Assembly (NCBI GenBank): GCA_905373835.1
Contig: CAJPUN010000004.1
Coordinates: forward strand, 12,174-76,173
Origin: Candidatus Saccharimonadota bacterium
GTDB taxonomy: Bacteria; Patescibacteriota; Saccharimonadia; Saccharimonadales; Saccharimonadaceae
Direction of reading: 5' to 3'
DNA length: 64,000 bases
Of this stretch, positions 18,312-26,657 are shown piece after piece (the first letter of the stretch is position 1; every line of letters starts with the position of its first letter). The notes beneath the pieces are model-generated. The model had not been told where the DNA came from, searched no databases, and was given only the letters and a program-made list of their open reading frames with translations. Made by a program: the position numbers and the translations under genes.

Positions 18312-18439
18312 TCTCTCATCACTTCATCCGATGGAGTGTGAAAACAGATTGCAATAATCTGTTTTCAGCCCAGCGCAAGAGGTCGACATCCAGCGAATGT
18401 CGACCCTTATAGTGTTCCTGAGGAGGGAGTGATGGGAGA
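18312..18439 (+). repeat. Structured repeat element, copy 1 (upstream of gltX)
   Basis: Outer stem 18312-18323 with 18428-18439 (12 pairs, one T-G). Inner stem 1 AAAACAGATT-GCAAT-AATCTGTTTT (18341-18365). Linker CAGCCCAGCGCAAGA. Inner stem 2 GGTCGACAT/ATGTCGACC (18381-18405). The upstream word GGAGTGTG is also shared. Copies 2 and 3 lie at 21910-22055 and 62736-62846 with different stem sequences but the same pairing. Each copy precedes a gene in the same orientation. Confidence 0.7.
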
Positions 18440-18505
18440 AAGCACAGGGTATAACCAAAATCATGCTGTTCTTTGTCATGCGGTTCATCTGCTATACTTA
18501 TCCAT

Positions 18506-19975
18506 ATGAGTAACGACACATCATCTGATACACCATCTTCGCATGCCACCACCATTCGCACCCGCTTTGCGCCCAGCCCCACGGGGTATATTCATGTGGG
18601 TAATGTGCGTGCGGCACTCTTCCCGTGGCTGCTCACACGCCAACAGGGAGGGAAGTTCGTCTTGCGCATTGAGGACACCGACCGCGCTCGCTTTGTGCCT
18701 GGGGCAGAGGATCTGATTCTTGATACACTCGACTGGCTTGGGCTAGACTGGGACGAAGGCCCACGCGTTGGCGGTGATGCTGGGCCATACCATCAGTCGG
18801 AGCGCCTCGCCATCTACCACCGCTGGGCACAGAAGCTCATCGACAAAGGCCTCGCCTATGCCGACCCCTACACCCCAGAGGAAGTCCAAGGTTTTCGCGA
18901 GGAAGCTCGGGCTGCCAAAAAGGCCTTTTTATACCGCGACTATCGCCCCACCAATCCACCAGAGTGGGATGGCACCCAGCCACTGCGCTTCAAGGTAGCC
19001 GAGCCCCAGCGCTACACCTGGCACGACCCCGTGATGGGTGAGCTCTCTGCTGGGCCAGAAGCGCTCGACGACTTCATCCTCATCAAGGCCGATGGCTACC
19101 CAACGTACAACTTCGCTCACATCGTCGACGATGCCGAGATGGGCATTACCCACGTCATCCGCGGGCTAGAATATATCTCCAGCATTCCACGCTACCTCAG
19201 CCTATACGATGCGCTAGAGCTTGAGCCACCAGTACTAGCCTGCCTGCCACACATCATGGCACCCGATGGCAAGAAAAAGCTCGGCAAGCGTGATGGTGCC
19301 AAGAGTGTCACCGACTACCGCACCGATGGTATTTTGCCCGAGGCAATGCTCAACTTCCTCGCCTCGCTGGGCTGGAATGATGGCACCGAGCAAGAGATCT
19401 TTAGCAAGGAGGAACTGATCGAGAAATTCCGCCTCGAGCGCGTCCAGCGCAGTGGTGCTCGCTTCGACGAAAAGCGCCTCCTCTGGATGAATGGCCAATG
19501 GATTCGCCGCTTATCGCTCGATGACCTCTACGGCCGGGTCGAGCACTACTGGCCCACCAGCGCCGCCACCGCCGACGAATCGTACAAAAAACAAGTGCTT
19601 GCCCTAGTACAAGACCGCCTCAAGACCTTGGCCGAGCTGCCAATGCTGAGCCGCTACTTCTTCGAAGAGCCCACCATCAACGAAGAGCTCATTACCACCA
19701 ATAAGCCTCTGCGCAAACTGACGGACGAGCAGCGTCGAGAGCTCCTTGCTACAGCCCACGCCGCTCTGGCTCAGCAGCACGCATGGACGCCAAGCGCTAT
19801 CCAAGACACCCTCAATCAACTCCTCGAGACCACTGGCCATAAGCCCGGTGTGCTCTTTAGCCTCATCCGCATCGCCACTACCTGGGCACCCTTTAGCCCC
19901 CAGCTGAATGACACGCTGGCACTGCTTGGCAAGGAGCGAACGCTGGCACGAATCGAACAGTATCTTGGGCAATAA
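18506..19975 (+). CDS. gltX: Glutamyl-tRNA synthetase
   Basis: A 489-residue class I aminoacyl-tRNA synthetase that charges tRNA with glutamate. RFAPSPTGYIHVGNVRAALF carries the HIGH-type motif as HVGN (30-33). KKKLGKRDG around residue 257 is the KMSKS-type loop. RIEDTDRARFVPGAEDLI and the C-terminal helical anticodon-binding part are typical. The ATG at 18506 follows TGcTATACT by 7 bases, so the mRNA is leaderless; an ATG 33 bases upstream would lie before the promoter. The tRNA-Glu gene is 6.4 kb away. Whether the enzyme is discriminating cannot be judged without knowing the amidotransferase content. A structured repeat lies just upstream. Confidence 0.97.
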   Translation: MSNDTSSDTPSSHATTIRTRFAPSPTGYIHVGNVRAALFPWLLTRQQGGKFVLRIEDTDRARFVPGAEDLILDTLDWLGLDWDEGPRVGGDAGPYHQSERLAIYHRWAQKLIDKGLAYADPYTPEEVQGFREEARAAKKAFLYRDYRPTNPPEWDGTQPLRFKVAEPQRYTWHDPVMGELSAGPEALDDFILIKADGYPTYNFAHIVDDAEMGITHVIRGLEYISSIPRYLSLYDALELEPPVLACLPHIMAPDGKKKLGKRDGAKSVTDYRTDGILPEAMLNFLASLGWNDGTEQEIFSKEELIEKFRLERVQRSGARFDEKRLLWMNGQWIRRLSLDDLYGRVEHYWPTSAATADESYKKQVLALVQDRLKTLAELPMLSRYFFEEPTINEELITTNKPLRKLTDEQRRELLATAHAALAQQHAWTPSAIQDTLNQLLETTGHKPGVLFSLIRIATTWAPFSPQLNDTLALLGKERTLARIEQYLGQ

Positions 19976-19992
19976 CGCACTCCGCATCACAC

Positions 19993-20021
19993 AAAAAACC
20001 GGCTCTCACAGCTGGTTTTTT
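19993..20021 (+). terminator. Terminator of gltX
   Basis: AAAAAACCGGCT pairs with AGCTGGTTTTTT (one G-T), loop of 5. Confidence 0.8.
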
Positions 20022-20065
20022 ACTTGAACAAATAATTGCATCGCTAGCAAAAAATAATAGCAACA

Positions 20066-20158
20066 ACAGGGGTAGGGGGCTGCCCGCGAATACACAACGG
20101 TACTCAAGCGGGCAGCCCGGTGGATAGAAGGGCCATGCCTATGCTATTCCATAGGCCG
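20066..20158. other. Hairpin cluster between convergent genes
   Basis: GGGCTGCCCGC pairs with GCGGGCAGCCC (about 20077-20087 with 20117-20127), and GCCTATG pairs with CATAGGC near 20140-20156. It begins with ACAGGGGTAGGG. It lies between gltX and the minus-strand gene at 20178 and may end or protect the latter's transcript. Confidence 0.4.
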
Positions 20159-20177
20159 GCGTGAAGCTTGACGTGAG

Positions 20178-21131
20178 TCAAGCCTGCTCAGAGGCAACAC
20201 GAGTCGAGTCTTGCGACCCTAGCTCACACATCTCCTGGGAGATGCTACCAAACATCTCCACTTCTTCCTTGCTCTCACCAAGGATAGAAGGCAGTGCAAG
20301 AATGCGACTCATACGGTCAGCTTCGGCGGTCGCCAGAGCATTGCGCTCTTCACGAGTGCGACGAAGATCTTCCTCCATCTTGCGACGCCCATCCTCAAGA
20401 GTCTGCTGCTCTTCGAGGATACGCTTGTTCGTCGTGAGTCGATCAATCTCCGTTTGAATACATTTATACAATGTATTCAAGGCAGATCTCCGATACTCAG
20501 GAGGGGATGGCAATTCTGCGTTGAGTTCCTTACTAAGGAGCTCAGCCAGAGCAGGATTCTGCGCAATGACACGAGATATAGAATCTTTATCAATGTTCAC
20601 AACCCTTTTACACCGTGGAATCTCATCGTGCCTCTTTTCAAAGGCCCGGCACACCTCAGCATGAAGGTTAGATTCGAGCAGACTTCGAACAGCGTTCACT
20701 AAATCTGGATCAAGCTGAGCCACAGATATCTGCCCACTTTTAAATGCGCGTCTCGCTCGGCGGTAACACCTATAATCATCAACAGCCGCCAAATACATGA
20801 TTATTGTATTGAAGCCATTGATTAAGACAAACGCAATAAAAAATGGTAGGTATAGCGCCATTCCTAGTAGGACTACCGTCAGAGCCGCGGAGAATGTGCC
20901 AATCCAGAAATAGACTGCTGCTATTCTTTTGAGAGGCTTGACTGCAGAAGTCCAGTCCTGAGCTCCTGTCTTGGCCCAGACCAAGACAGGATTATTATTT
21001 GGAACAAACTCCGACCCAAGCAGATCATCAGCGCCCTCTATCCAGAGAGCACTACTCATATGAGAAAAATCCTCCTTCTCATGCAACTCGCCATCAATCG
21101 AAAAGCCCCATGGACCATGTTCAAAGAGCAT
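20178..21131 (-). CDS. Hypothetical two-helix membrane protein with coiled-coil tail
   Basis: About 317 residues, not recognised. A short N-terminal cytosolic part is followed by a helical hairpin in the membrane (about 75-117, FWIGTFSAALTVVLLGMALYL then FFIAFVLINGFNTIIMYLAAV). The rest is helical and charged with a coiled coil around IDRLTTNKRILEEQQTLEDGRRKMEEDLRRTREER. I prefer the ATG at 21131 because AAGGA lies 9 bases upstream of it; the in-frame ATG at 21140 has the SD directly abutting. The topology suggests a cytosolic scaffold tethered to the membrane. Codon usage is less GC-rich than gltX. Confidence 0.65.
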   Translation of the reverse strand: MLFEHGPWGFSIDGELHEKEDFSHMSSALWIEGADDLLGSEFVPNNNPVLVWAKTGAQDWTSAVKPLKRIAAVYFWIGTFSAALTVVLLGMALYLPFFIAFVLINGFNTIIMYLAAVDDYRCYRRARRAFKSGQISVAQLDPDLVNAVRSLLESNLHAEVCRAFEKRHDEIPRCKRVVNIDKDSISRVIAQNPALAELLSKELNAELPSPPEYRRSALNTLYKCIQTEIDRLTTNKRILEEQQTLEDGRRKMEEDLRRTREERNALATAEADRMSRILALPSILGESKEEVEMFGSISQEMCELGSQDSTRVASEQA

Positions 21132-21357
21132 AATTCTCATTCCTTTCTATCCGAGAGAATTATGAAGTAAATTATATATATACATATATCTGTCAAGGCC
21201 CTATTGCTGCGTTATTTACAACGATACAGAGGCGGCAGCTCACTGTTGCCTCAAAATATTATGCTATTTGCTGGTATGGTAGTAGCCTGGCTACGGTGGG
21301 TAGGTTGCTATCCTTGCCAAGCGATGTTCGTGCCACGAGAGAGGGAATACCGCGCAA

Positions 21358-21705
21358 TTACTCCGCTGGAGGTATGTCGCCCGGCCAGACCGATGGTGCC
21401 GGCTCCATACCGCTCACAGAGTCTGCGCCATTAATTATCTTGCGCGCAACGGGAGAGGCGAATATTTCAACACCCTGCGGACCCGAGCCAATCCCTAGCC
21501 CTCCGAGGGCGGCATCTGTCATAGCTCTCATGACATTAGCCGATGGCTGGCGCACCTCTTCTCGCACCTGCCCCACAGGCAAATCTCCGCTGCTCGCTTG
21601 TTGTGGTGATTGACCTCCATCATCGCGCCACACCGGTGGCACTGCATCGGTACTTCCACCATTATCTGTACTACCTGCCAAAGGGCCATCGTGTCGTCGT
21701 GTCAT
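21358..21705 (-). CDS. Hypothetical protein, 115 aa
   Basis: I do not recognise it. The start is supported by GAGG 5 bases before the ATG and a TACAAT about 30 bases upstream. The protein is Gly/Pro/Asp-rich in its first half, then has a short helical patch (VREEVRQPSANVMRAMTDAAL), and is probably largely disordered and soluble. A plus-strand frame covers the same bases but lacks such signals. It lies alone between the coiled-coil membrane protein gene and repeat copy 2. Confidence 0.45.
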   Translation of the reverse strand: MTRRHDGPLAGSTDNGGSTDAVPPVWRDDGGQSPQQASSGDLPVGQVREEVRQPSANVMRAMTDAALGGLGIGSGPQGVEIFASPVARKIINGADSVSGMEPAPSVWPGDIPPAE

Positions 21706-21909
21706 ATTTCCTCACCCAAATTATCGTTAATGGTTATTCATTGTAGGCTATTTTTGCGGATTTGCCAAGGGGTTTGTTGGGTAATTGATCGCATTGCGCT
21801 TCTTGTGGCGAAACTGTTAGTGTCTCCTCGTTACTTCACTTTAGGCGATATGCAAAGGCTCACTCTCCGAATCTGAATGTCAAAAACCTTCCTTCCTCTA
21901 AGTTCGGCT

Positions 21910-22055
21910 CTCACCGCCCCATCACTTTATCCGATGGAGTGTGAAAATCCGCTGCAATAACGGATTGACAGCCCTGGCGCAAGAGGCTGATGTTTGGGAG
22001 ATATCGACCCTTGCAGCGATCTATCGGTGGGAGCGATAGGGCAATGGGGCGTGAG
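21910..22055 (+). repeat. Structured repeat element, copy 2 (upstream of DUF3048 gene)
   Basis: Outer stem CTCAC-(C)-GCCCCAT (21910-21922) with ATGGGGC-GTGAG (22044-22055). Stem 1 AATCCGCT-GCAAT-AACGGATT (21946-21966, one mismatch). Linker CAGCCCTGGCGCAAGA. Stem 2 (21985-22009) is weaker, with wobble pairs. An extra perfect hairpin CTATCG/CGATAG lies at 22021-22039. See copies 1 and 3. Confidence 0.65.
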
Positions 22056-22161
22056 GAATGATGCAGGTTTTGGGATGTAGGTATTCCAGAGGTGCACCAA
22101 CTACACATCAAGACAAAATTCCTCATTCATCGCTATCCGCTCATGGTATAATGGCCATAAG

Positions 22162-23304
22162 ATGAGTTCACCACAGAATACACCACCGGCAGCCTTTGGT
22201 GGCCGGGCGCAGCGTCGGCGTTTGCGGCGGCATGGACGGCACTTTATGGGGCTGCGACACTTTGTGGGGCAACACCGCATGCCCGTGATGGTGATTGGTG
22301 GGGCATTGGTGGTATTTGCTGGAGCAATGGCGTCATTTTCTCTGCTCAATAAGCCTCGCCAGACCAAGCCCGCCCCCGTTGTGGCAACGCAGAAAGCCCC
22401 AGAGGTGTATTATTCGCCCTTGACTGGCCTCAAGGTCGCCGACCAAGCGGCCACCACCAAGCCTGTTACTGCAGTGATGATGGAGAATAGCCCCAGTGCT
22501 CGCCCCCAGTCGGGCGTCAAGCAGGCTGAGGTGGTGTACGAGGCAATTGCCGAGGCAGGTATCACTCGCTTTCTCGCACTGTACCAGCAAAACAAACCAG
22601 CGATGATTGGCCCAGTGCGCAGCCTGCGGCCATACTACATCGACTGGCTGGCGCCATACCAACCCAGTGTAGCCCATGTGGGGGGTAGTTCGCACGCTTT
22701 GCAGGAGATCCGCAATGGCACTTACCGCGATATCGACCAGTTCTTTCATGAGCGCAGCTATTGGCGTGCCACTGACCGCCGTGCCCCACACAATGTTTAC
22801 ACCAGTGCCGAGCGGCTGGATGACCTCAATAGCAGCAAAGGCTACAAGCAGTCTACTGTCAAGATCGCACTTGCCCGGGCCGATGGCAAGCCAGCTAACC
22901 CTGCGACCGCCACTGTGGCCGTCATCAACTTTGGCAAATCCGCCCGCTACAACACGCGCTATCAATACGATGCCAGCACCAACACCTACCAGCGTAGCAT
23001 CGGTGGCGAGGCTAGTTTGGACCGTGAGGAAGGGCAGATTGCGCCCAGCGTTGTGGTGGCGCTAACCGTCCAGCAGACCACCGTGCAAGAGGATGGCATT
23101 CGCGAAAATATCATCACCACTGGCCAAGGCAAAGCAACCATCTTCCAAAATGGCAGTGTAGTGGAGGGGATATGGCGCAAGACCGACCGTACTAGCCCCC
23201 TTGAGCTACGTGACGCTAATGGCAAGGCAATCGCTCTTACCCGTGGCCAGACATGGATTGCGGCAGTACCTGGTGGCACGGGGAGCGTGTCGTGGCAGCA
23301 ATAG
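22162..23304 (+). CDS. DUF3048 (YerB-like) membrane-anchored protein
   Basis: A 380-residue protein with a basic N-terminus, one membrane helix near residues 43-62 and an external part. YYSPLTGLKVADQ, VTAVMMENSPSARPQSGVKQAEVVYEAIAEAGITRFLALYQQ, IGPVRSLRPYYIDWL and DRRAPHNVYTS are characteristic of the DUF3048 family (B. subtilis YerB), whose role is unclear, perhaps in the envelope. It lacks a lipobox, so it is anchored by the helix. TATAAT lies 9 bases before the ATG. The histidine kinase gene overlaps its 3' end, so the two are cotranscribed. Confidence 0.88.
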   Translation: MSSPQNTPPAAFGGRAQRRRLRRHGRHFMGLRHFVGQHRMPVMVIGGALVVFAGAMASFSLLNKPRQTKPAPVVATQKAPEVYYSPLTGLKVADQAATTKPVTAVMMENSPSARPQSGVKQAEVVYEAIAEAGITRFLALYQQNKPAMIGPVRSLRPYYIDWLAPYQPSVAHVGGSSHALQEIRNGTYRDIDQFFHERSYWRATDRRAPHNVYTSAERLDDLNSSKGYKQSTVKIALARADGKPANPATATVAVINFGKSARYNTRYQYDASTNTYQRSIGGEASLDREEGQIAPSVVVALTVQQTTVQEDGIRENIITTGQGKATIFQNGSVVEGIWRKTDRTSPLELRDANGKAIALTRGQTWIAAVPGGTGSVSWQQ

Positions 23305-24842
23305 GCCCAGCCCGGCCATTACCACCTCATCGTCCACCTACCCTTATTAAGCAATATTGGCCGCGCTATAGCCGCCGTGCTATTGGTGCGAGTGTGCTCA
23401 TGCAGTGCACTATTGCCGGACTCGTGGCGAGTACGCTGTGGATGATTGGCCTAAGCCCTAGCCAGCTGCAGTTTTGGCTGGTCATTATGGTTGTAGTGCT
23501 GGCGAGTATCCCACTCAATATTTTCCTGCTCATGCAGCTACTCACCCCGCTCAAAGACCTCACACATGCTCTCAGCCATGTAGCAGGCGAGCCTAGTACC
23601 ATTACACCGCCCAACCCCAATGCAGCACACTTCGAGCGCGATGGCTTCAAGCCGCTACTGCAATACATCTACCAAACGGCCGCACTAGCTGGCCAAAACC
23701 CGCCGAGCCAGGCTCAAGCACAAGCTACCCAGATCGAGGCCGCGCTTGATCAAACTAGTGCTGGCATTGCCATCCTCACTGGCCAGGGGCAGGTACGCTA
23801 CCACAACCGCCACACCCCACTGCGCCAGAGCCATGATGACACGGCCGAGCTCGAGCTGTTATTTGAGCCAGGCGATGGTCTGACAGAGTGGCTCGCGCAC
23901 TGCCGCCGCAGCGCTGTTCATGCTGAGAAGACCTGGCTACGCGTTGCAAACAAGCTGGTGGGTGAACCTGGGCGGCGTATCTTCGACATTACGGCCAATT
24001 ATGAGAAGGGAAGCAGTGCCGAGGTTATACTAGTGCTACACGATCGCACCACCCTCTACCAACCCGAGGATGACGACCTCGATTTCATCGCCTTTGCCGC
24101 TCACGAGCTGCGCGGGCCCATCACCGTTATTCGTGGCTATCTGGATGTCCTCACTGAGGAGGTTGGCCCAGCGCTGGCTGGCGACCAGCAAGAGCTACTA
24201 GGGCGACTGGTCGTCTCAGCTAACCGTCTCAGTGGCTACGTCAACAACATCCTTAATGCCAGCAAGTTCGACCGCCGCCACCTCCGCGTCCACCTAGCAG
24301 AAGAGTCAGTGGCTAGCATCTACAATATCATCCGCGACGACATGCAGCTGCGCGCCACCACCCAAGGTCGCCAGCTCACGGTGGATATCCCCACCACGCT
24401 GCCCACCATTGCAGCCGATCGCTCCAGTCTGTCTGAGGTGCTGAGCAATATCATTGATAACGCGCTCAAATATAGCAACGAAGGCGGGCTCGTAGCCGTC
24501 TCAGCAGAACAAGACGGTGCATTTGTTGCCATCAAGGTGCAAGATCACGGCATCGGCATCCCCGCCAATGTCATGGGCAATCTCTTCCACAAGTTCTACC
24601 GCTCGCACCGCAGCCGCGAGACCGTAGCTGGCACAGGTATTGGGCTCTACATTAGCAAGGCGATCGTCGAGTCGCACGGTGGGCAGATTGGCGTGGTAAG
24701 CCGCGAAGGGGAGGGTTCCACCTTCACGATCACCATCCCCACCTACGCCAGCGTAGCAGACAAAATCACCGATGGCAGCAATAGTCAGCTCATCACCAGT
24801 GGCAGTGGCTGGATAAAAAACCACACGATGTATAAGGGATAA
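23292..24842 (+). CDS. Sensor histidine kinase
   Basis: About 516 residues. Two membrane helices (about 36-54 and 59-84) enclose almost no external loop, so it probably senses membrane or cytosolic signals. A cytosolic linker with PAS-like traits precedes HisKA, where FIAFAAHELRGPITVIRGYLDVL gives phospho-acceptor His271. The HATPase part has the N box (NIIDNALKYSNEGG), VQDHGIGIP and GTGIGLYISKAIV. The likely start is GTG at 23292, overlapping the end of the DUF3048 gene by 13 bases; longer in-frame starts lie deeper in that gene. The receiver protein at 24865 is its probable partner. Confidence 0.9.
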   Translation: MAAIGPARPLPPHRPPTLIKQYWPRYSRRAIGASVLMQCTIAGLVASTLWMIGLSPSQLQFWLVIMVVVLASIPLNIFLLMQLLTPLKDLTHALSHVAGEPSTITPPNPNAAHFERDGFKPLLQYIYQTAALAGQNPPSQAQAQATQIEAALDQTSAGIAILTGQGQVRYHNRHTPLRQSHDDTAELELLFEPGDGLTEWLAHCRRSAVHAEKTWLRVANKLVGEPGRRIFDITANYEKGSSAEVILVLHDRTTLYQPEDDDLDFIAFAAHELRGPITVIRGYLDVLTEEVGPALAGDQQELLGRLVVSANRLSGYVNNILNASKFDRRHLRVHLAEESVASIYNIIRDDMQLRATTQGRQLTVDIPTTLPTIAADRSSLSEVLSNIIDNALKYSNEGGLVAVSAEQDGAFVAIKVQDHGIGIPANVMGNLFHKFYRSHRSRETVAGTGIGLYISKAIVESHGGQIGVVSREGEGSTFTITIPTYASVADKITDGSNSQLITSGSGWIKNHTMYKG

Positions 24843-24864
24843 CAGGGGTAGCAGGAGAAAAGTT

Positions 24865-25242
24865 ATGGCAATTCAAACAATTCTCGTCATCGAAGACGAT
24901 CGCTTCATCGGCGAAATGTACGTGCGCAGCCTCCGCAAAGCAGGCTATACGGTAGACTGGCTCATCGATGGGGCAGACGGCCTCGTGGCAGCACGTAACA
25001 ATCACTACGACCTCATCTTGCTCGACATTATGCTCCCCGAGAAACGCGGCAGCGAAATCCTCGAGGCACTGCACGCCGAGCCGCAACACATCGCTGGCAC
25101 GAAGATCGTCATCATGACCAACTTCGACCAAGACGAATCCACCCGCCTCGCTCTCCAGACCAGTGTAGACGGCTACCTCATCAAAGCCGAGATCACCCCA
25201 CGGCGATTGCTGGAGATTATTGCGGGGATGGGAGAGAGGTGA
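24865..25242 (+). CDS. Stand-alone response regulator receiver
   Basis: A 125-residue CheY-like receiver without an output domain. IEDDRFIGEMY holds the acidic pocket, LILLDIMLPEKRG gives phospho-acceptor Asp54, and VIMTNFDQDES and GYLIKAEIT supply the conserved Thr and Lys. The start has a clear SD (AGGAGAAAAG). It follows the histidine kinase by 22 bases in the same operon. It probably passes phosphate or binds a partner rather than DNA. Confidence 0.92.
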   Translation: MAIQTILVIEDDRFIGEMYVRSLRKAGYTVDWLIDGADGLVAARNNHYDLILLDIMLPEKRGSEILEALHAEPQHIAGTKIVIMTNFDQDESTRLALQTSVDGYLIKAEITPRRLLEIIAGMGER

Positions 25243-25253
25243 ATAACCACCTC

Positions 25254-26139
25254 TTAGCTATATATACTTTTTAATCCAGCGTCATCAAGCGCCTCAATCA
25301 GCTCTTTATTTGGATCAAAGGCATTAGGGGACATAATATGGCCATTAACTGTGCTCCGTACTTGTTCAACATCTATAGACATACTTACGCTGCGAAAGTA
25401 TTGCTCATCTTCAGAAATATCGATTCCTAGGCGCTGAGCGATAAAGACACTCATCCAAAAACTTACACCGTAAGCACGTAATTCAGCCCTTATCCTTGCC
25501 TCTTCTAGGGATCCACACTCTACTGGCTCATCAAGCTTATCCATTGCATGAGTTACCTCATGGATAATAACATTTTCATATCGGCCGTCGTCGCGTATTT
25601 TAATAACAACATTTGGCTGACCAGTTACAGCTCCTACGATTGGGCTATCTTTTTTGTGATAGTCTACATGAACAGGCTTATTCATAGATTTTGTCAAGCC
25701 AGCAACACTCTCATCGGACAATTGAAGTAGTTCCGTTGTGTTATAATCATTCTTTCCATCAATGAAATAGTGAGCAATTTGTCGTTCGCCCATTGGGTGG
25801 ATGACACTGCGCTCCCCTTTGATCCTACCATAGTACTGTAAATCAGTAATGCTGATCATCGGTGTCCACACCGCTTCACCGAGGCGCAATCCTATTACCG
25901 GAATAGTCGGCTTTTGTACCCATCCATTAATTTCCTCCACAATACCATCAGAGTTGATCCCTGGTAACTTCACATAATCCACTGCGGAAGCGAGACGTAT
26001 TGCAAGCCCACCGAGCATATCTTGAGCACGTGCGCTCTCTGCTGTCGTATAGATAATCTCAAGCGATCGCTTCAGCTCATCTTGCCGCGCTGCATACTCA
26101 GCAGGGTGCGGCGCGTTACTTCTGTTTCTCTGTTGTCAT
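25254..26139 (-). pseudogene. HExxH putative zinc metalloprotease, frameshifted near its start
   Basis: The main frame (stop at 25254, first ATG 26018) encodes 254 residues with VIIHEVTHAMD (His153, Glu154, His157 counted from that ATG), a gluzincin-type zinc motif, and EEARIRAELRAY downstream as a possible third ligand. The same frame stays open upstream of 26018 to about 26145 without a start codon. A normal start exists in another frame: TATAAT (26147-26152) lies 7 bases before ATG 26139, which reads MTTEKQK and then stops at 26116. One base shift near 26120 would join the two. So this is a recent frameshift, a sequence error, or (less likely) programmed shifting. No signal peptide is seen; the substrate is unknown. 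Confidence 0.6.
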
Positions 26140-26374
26140 TGTGGTGATTATACTACATTTTGTGTAGAACGCAATAGCGAACAAGCTTATTAGGATAACT
26201 CTCCCTCACATGGCGGGTCCATCACACCGAGTATACTTCGGCAAAGAGTGATAATACTGCTAATCTTTGCCTAGTGTATCACCATCTCTATGTTGATTGT
26301 TCTGTCAGTCCGTGTTATGCACGATGGTGATGAGACCTAGGATCTTACTACACACCTCAAAACAACACGCAAAT

Positions 26375-26398
26375 AAAAAAACCTCGCCGAGGCAAGGT
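26375..26398 (-). terminator. Terminator of tRNA-Glu
   Basis: On the minus strand CCTTGCC pairs with GGCGAGG around a short TC(G) loop, then seven T residues. Confidence 0.8.
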
Positions 26399-26420
26399 AT
26401 CATAACATACGATATATTAG

Positions 26421-26495
26421 TGGTGACCTCACCGGGAATCGAACCCGGATTGCCAGGATGAAAACCTGGTGTCCTAACCGTTAGACGATGAGGCC
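26421..26495 (-). tRNA. tRNA-Glu (anticodon UUC)
   Basis: Acceptor GGCCTCA pairs with TGAGGTC. The D arm contains TAACGGTTAGGA. The anticodon stem CCAGG/CCTGG encloses TTTTCAT, giving anticodon TTC. The T arm is CCGGGTTCGATTCCCGG, and CCA is encoded. Confidence 0.97.
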
Positions 26496-26657
26496 GTGCA
26501 AGTGCACATAGCAGTGCTGTGTGCCATTATACGAAAAACTCGCTGGTTTGTCCACCATAATACCGCTCTATTGCCGCGCGAGCCGAGAATCATGCTCTGG
26601 CTGCGGCGATATCTGCTATACTAATGACACGATATTGCGTTATACAACAAAGTTATT

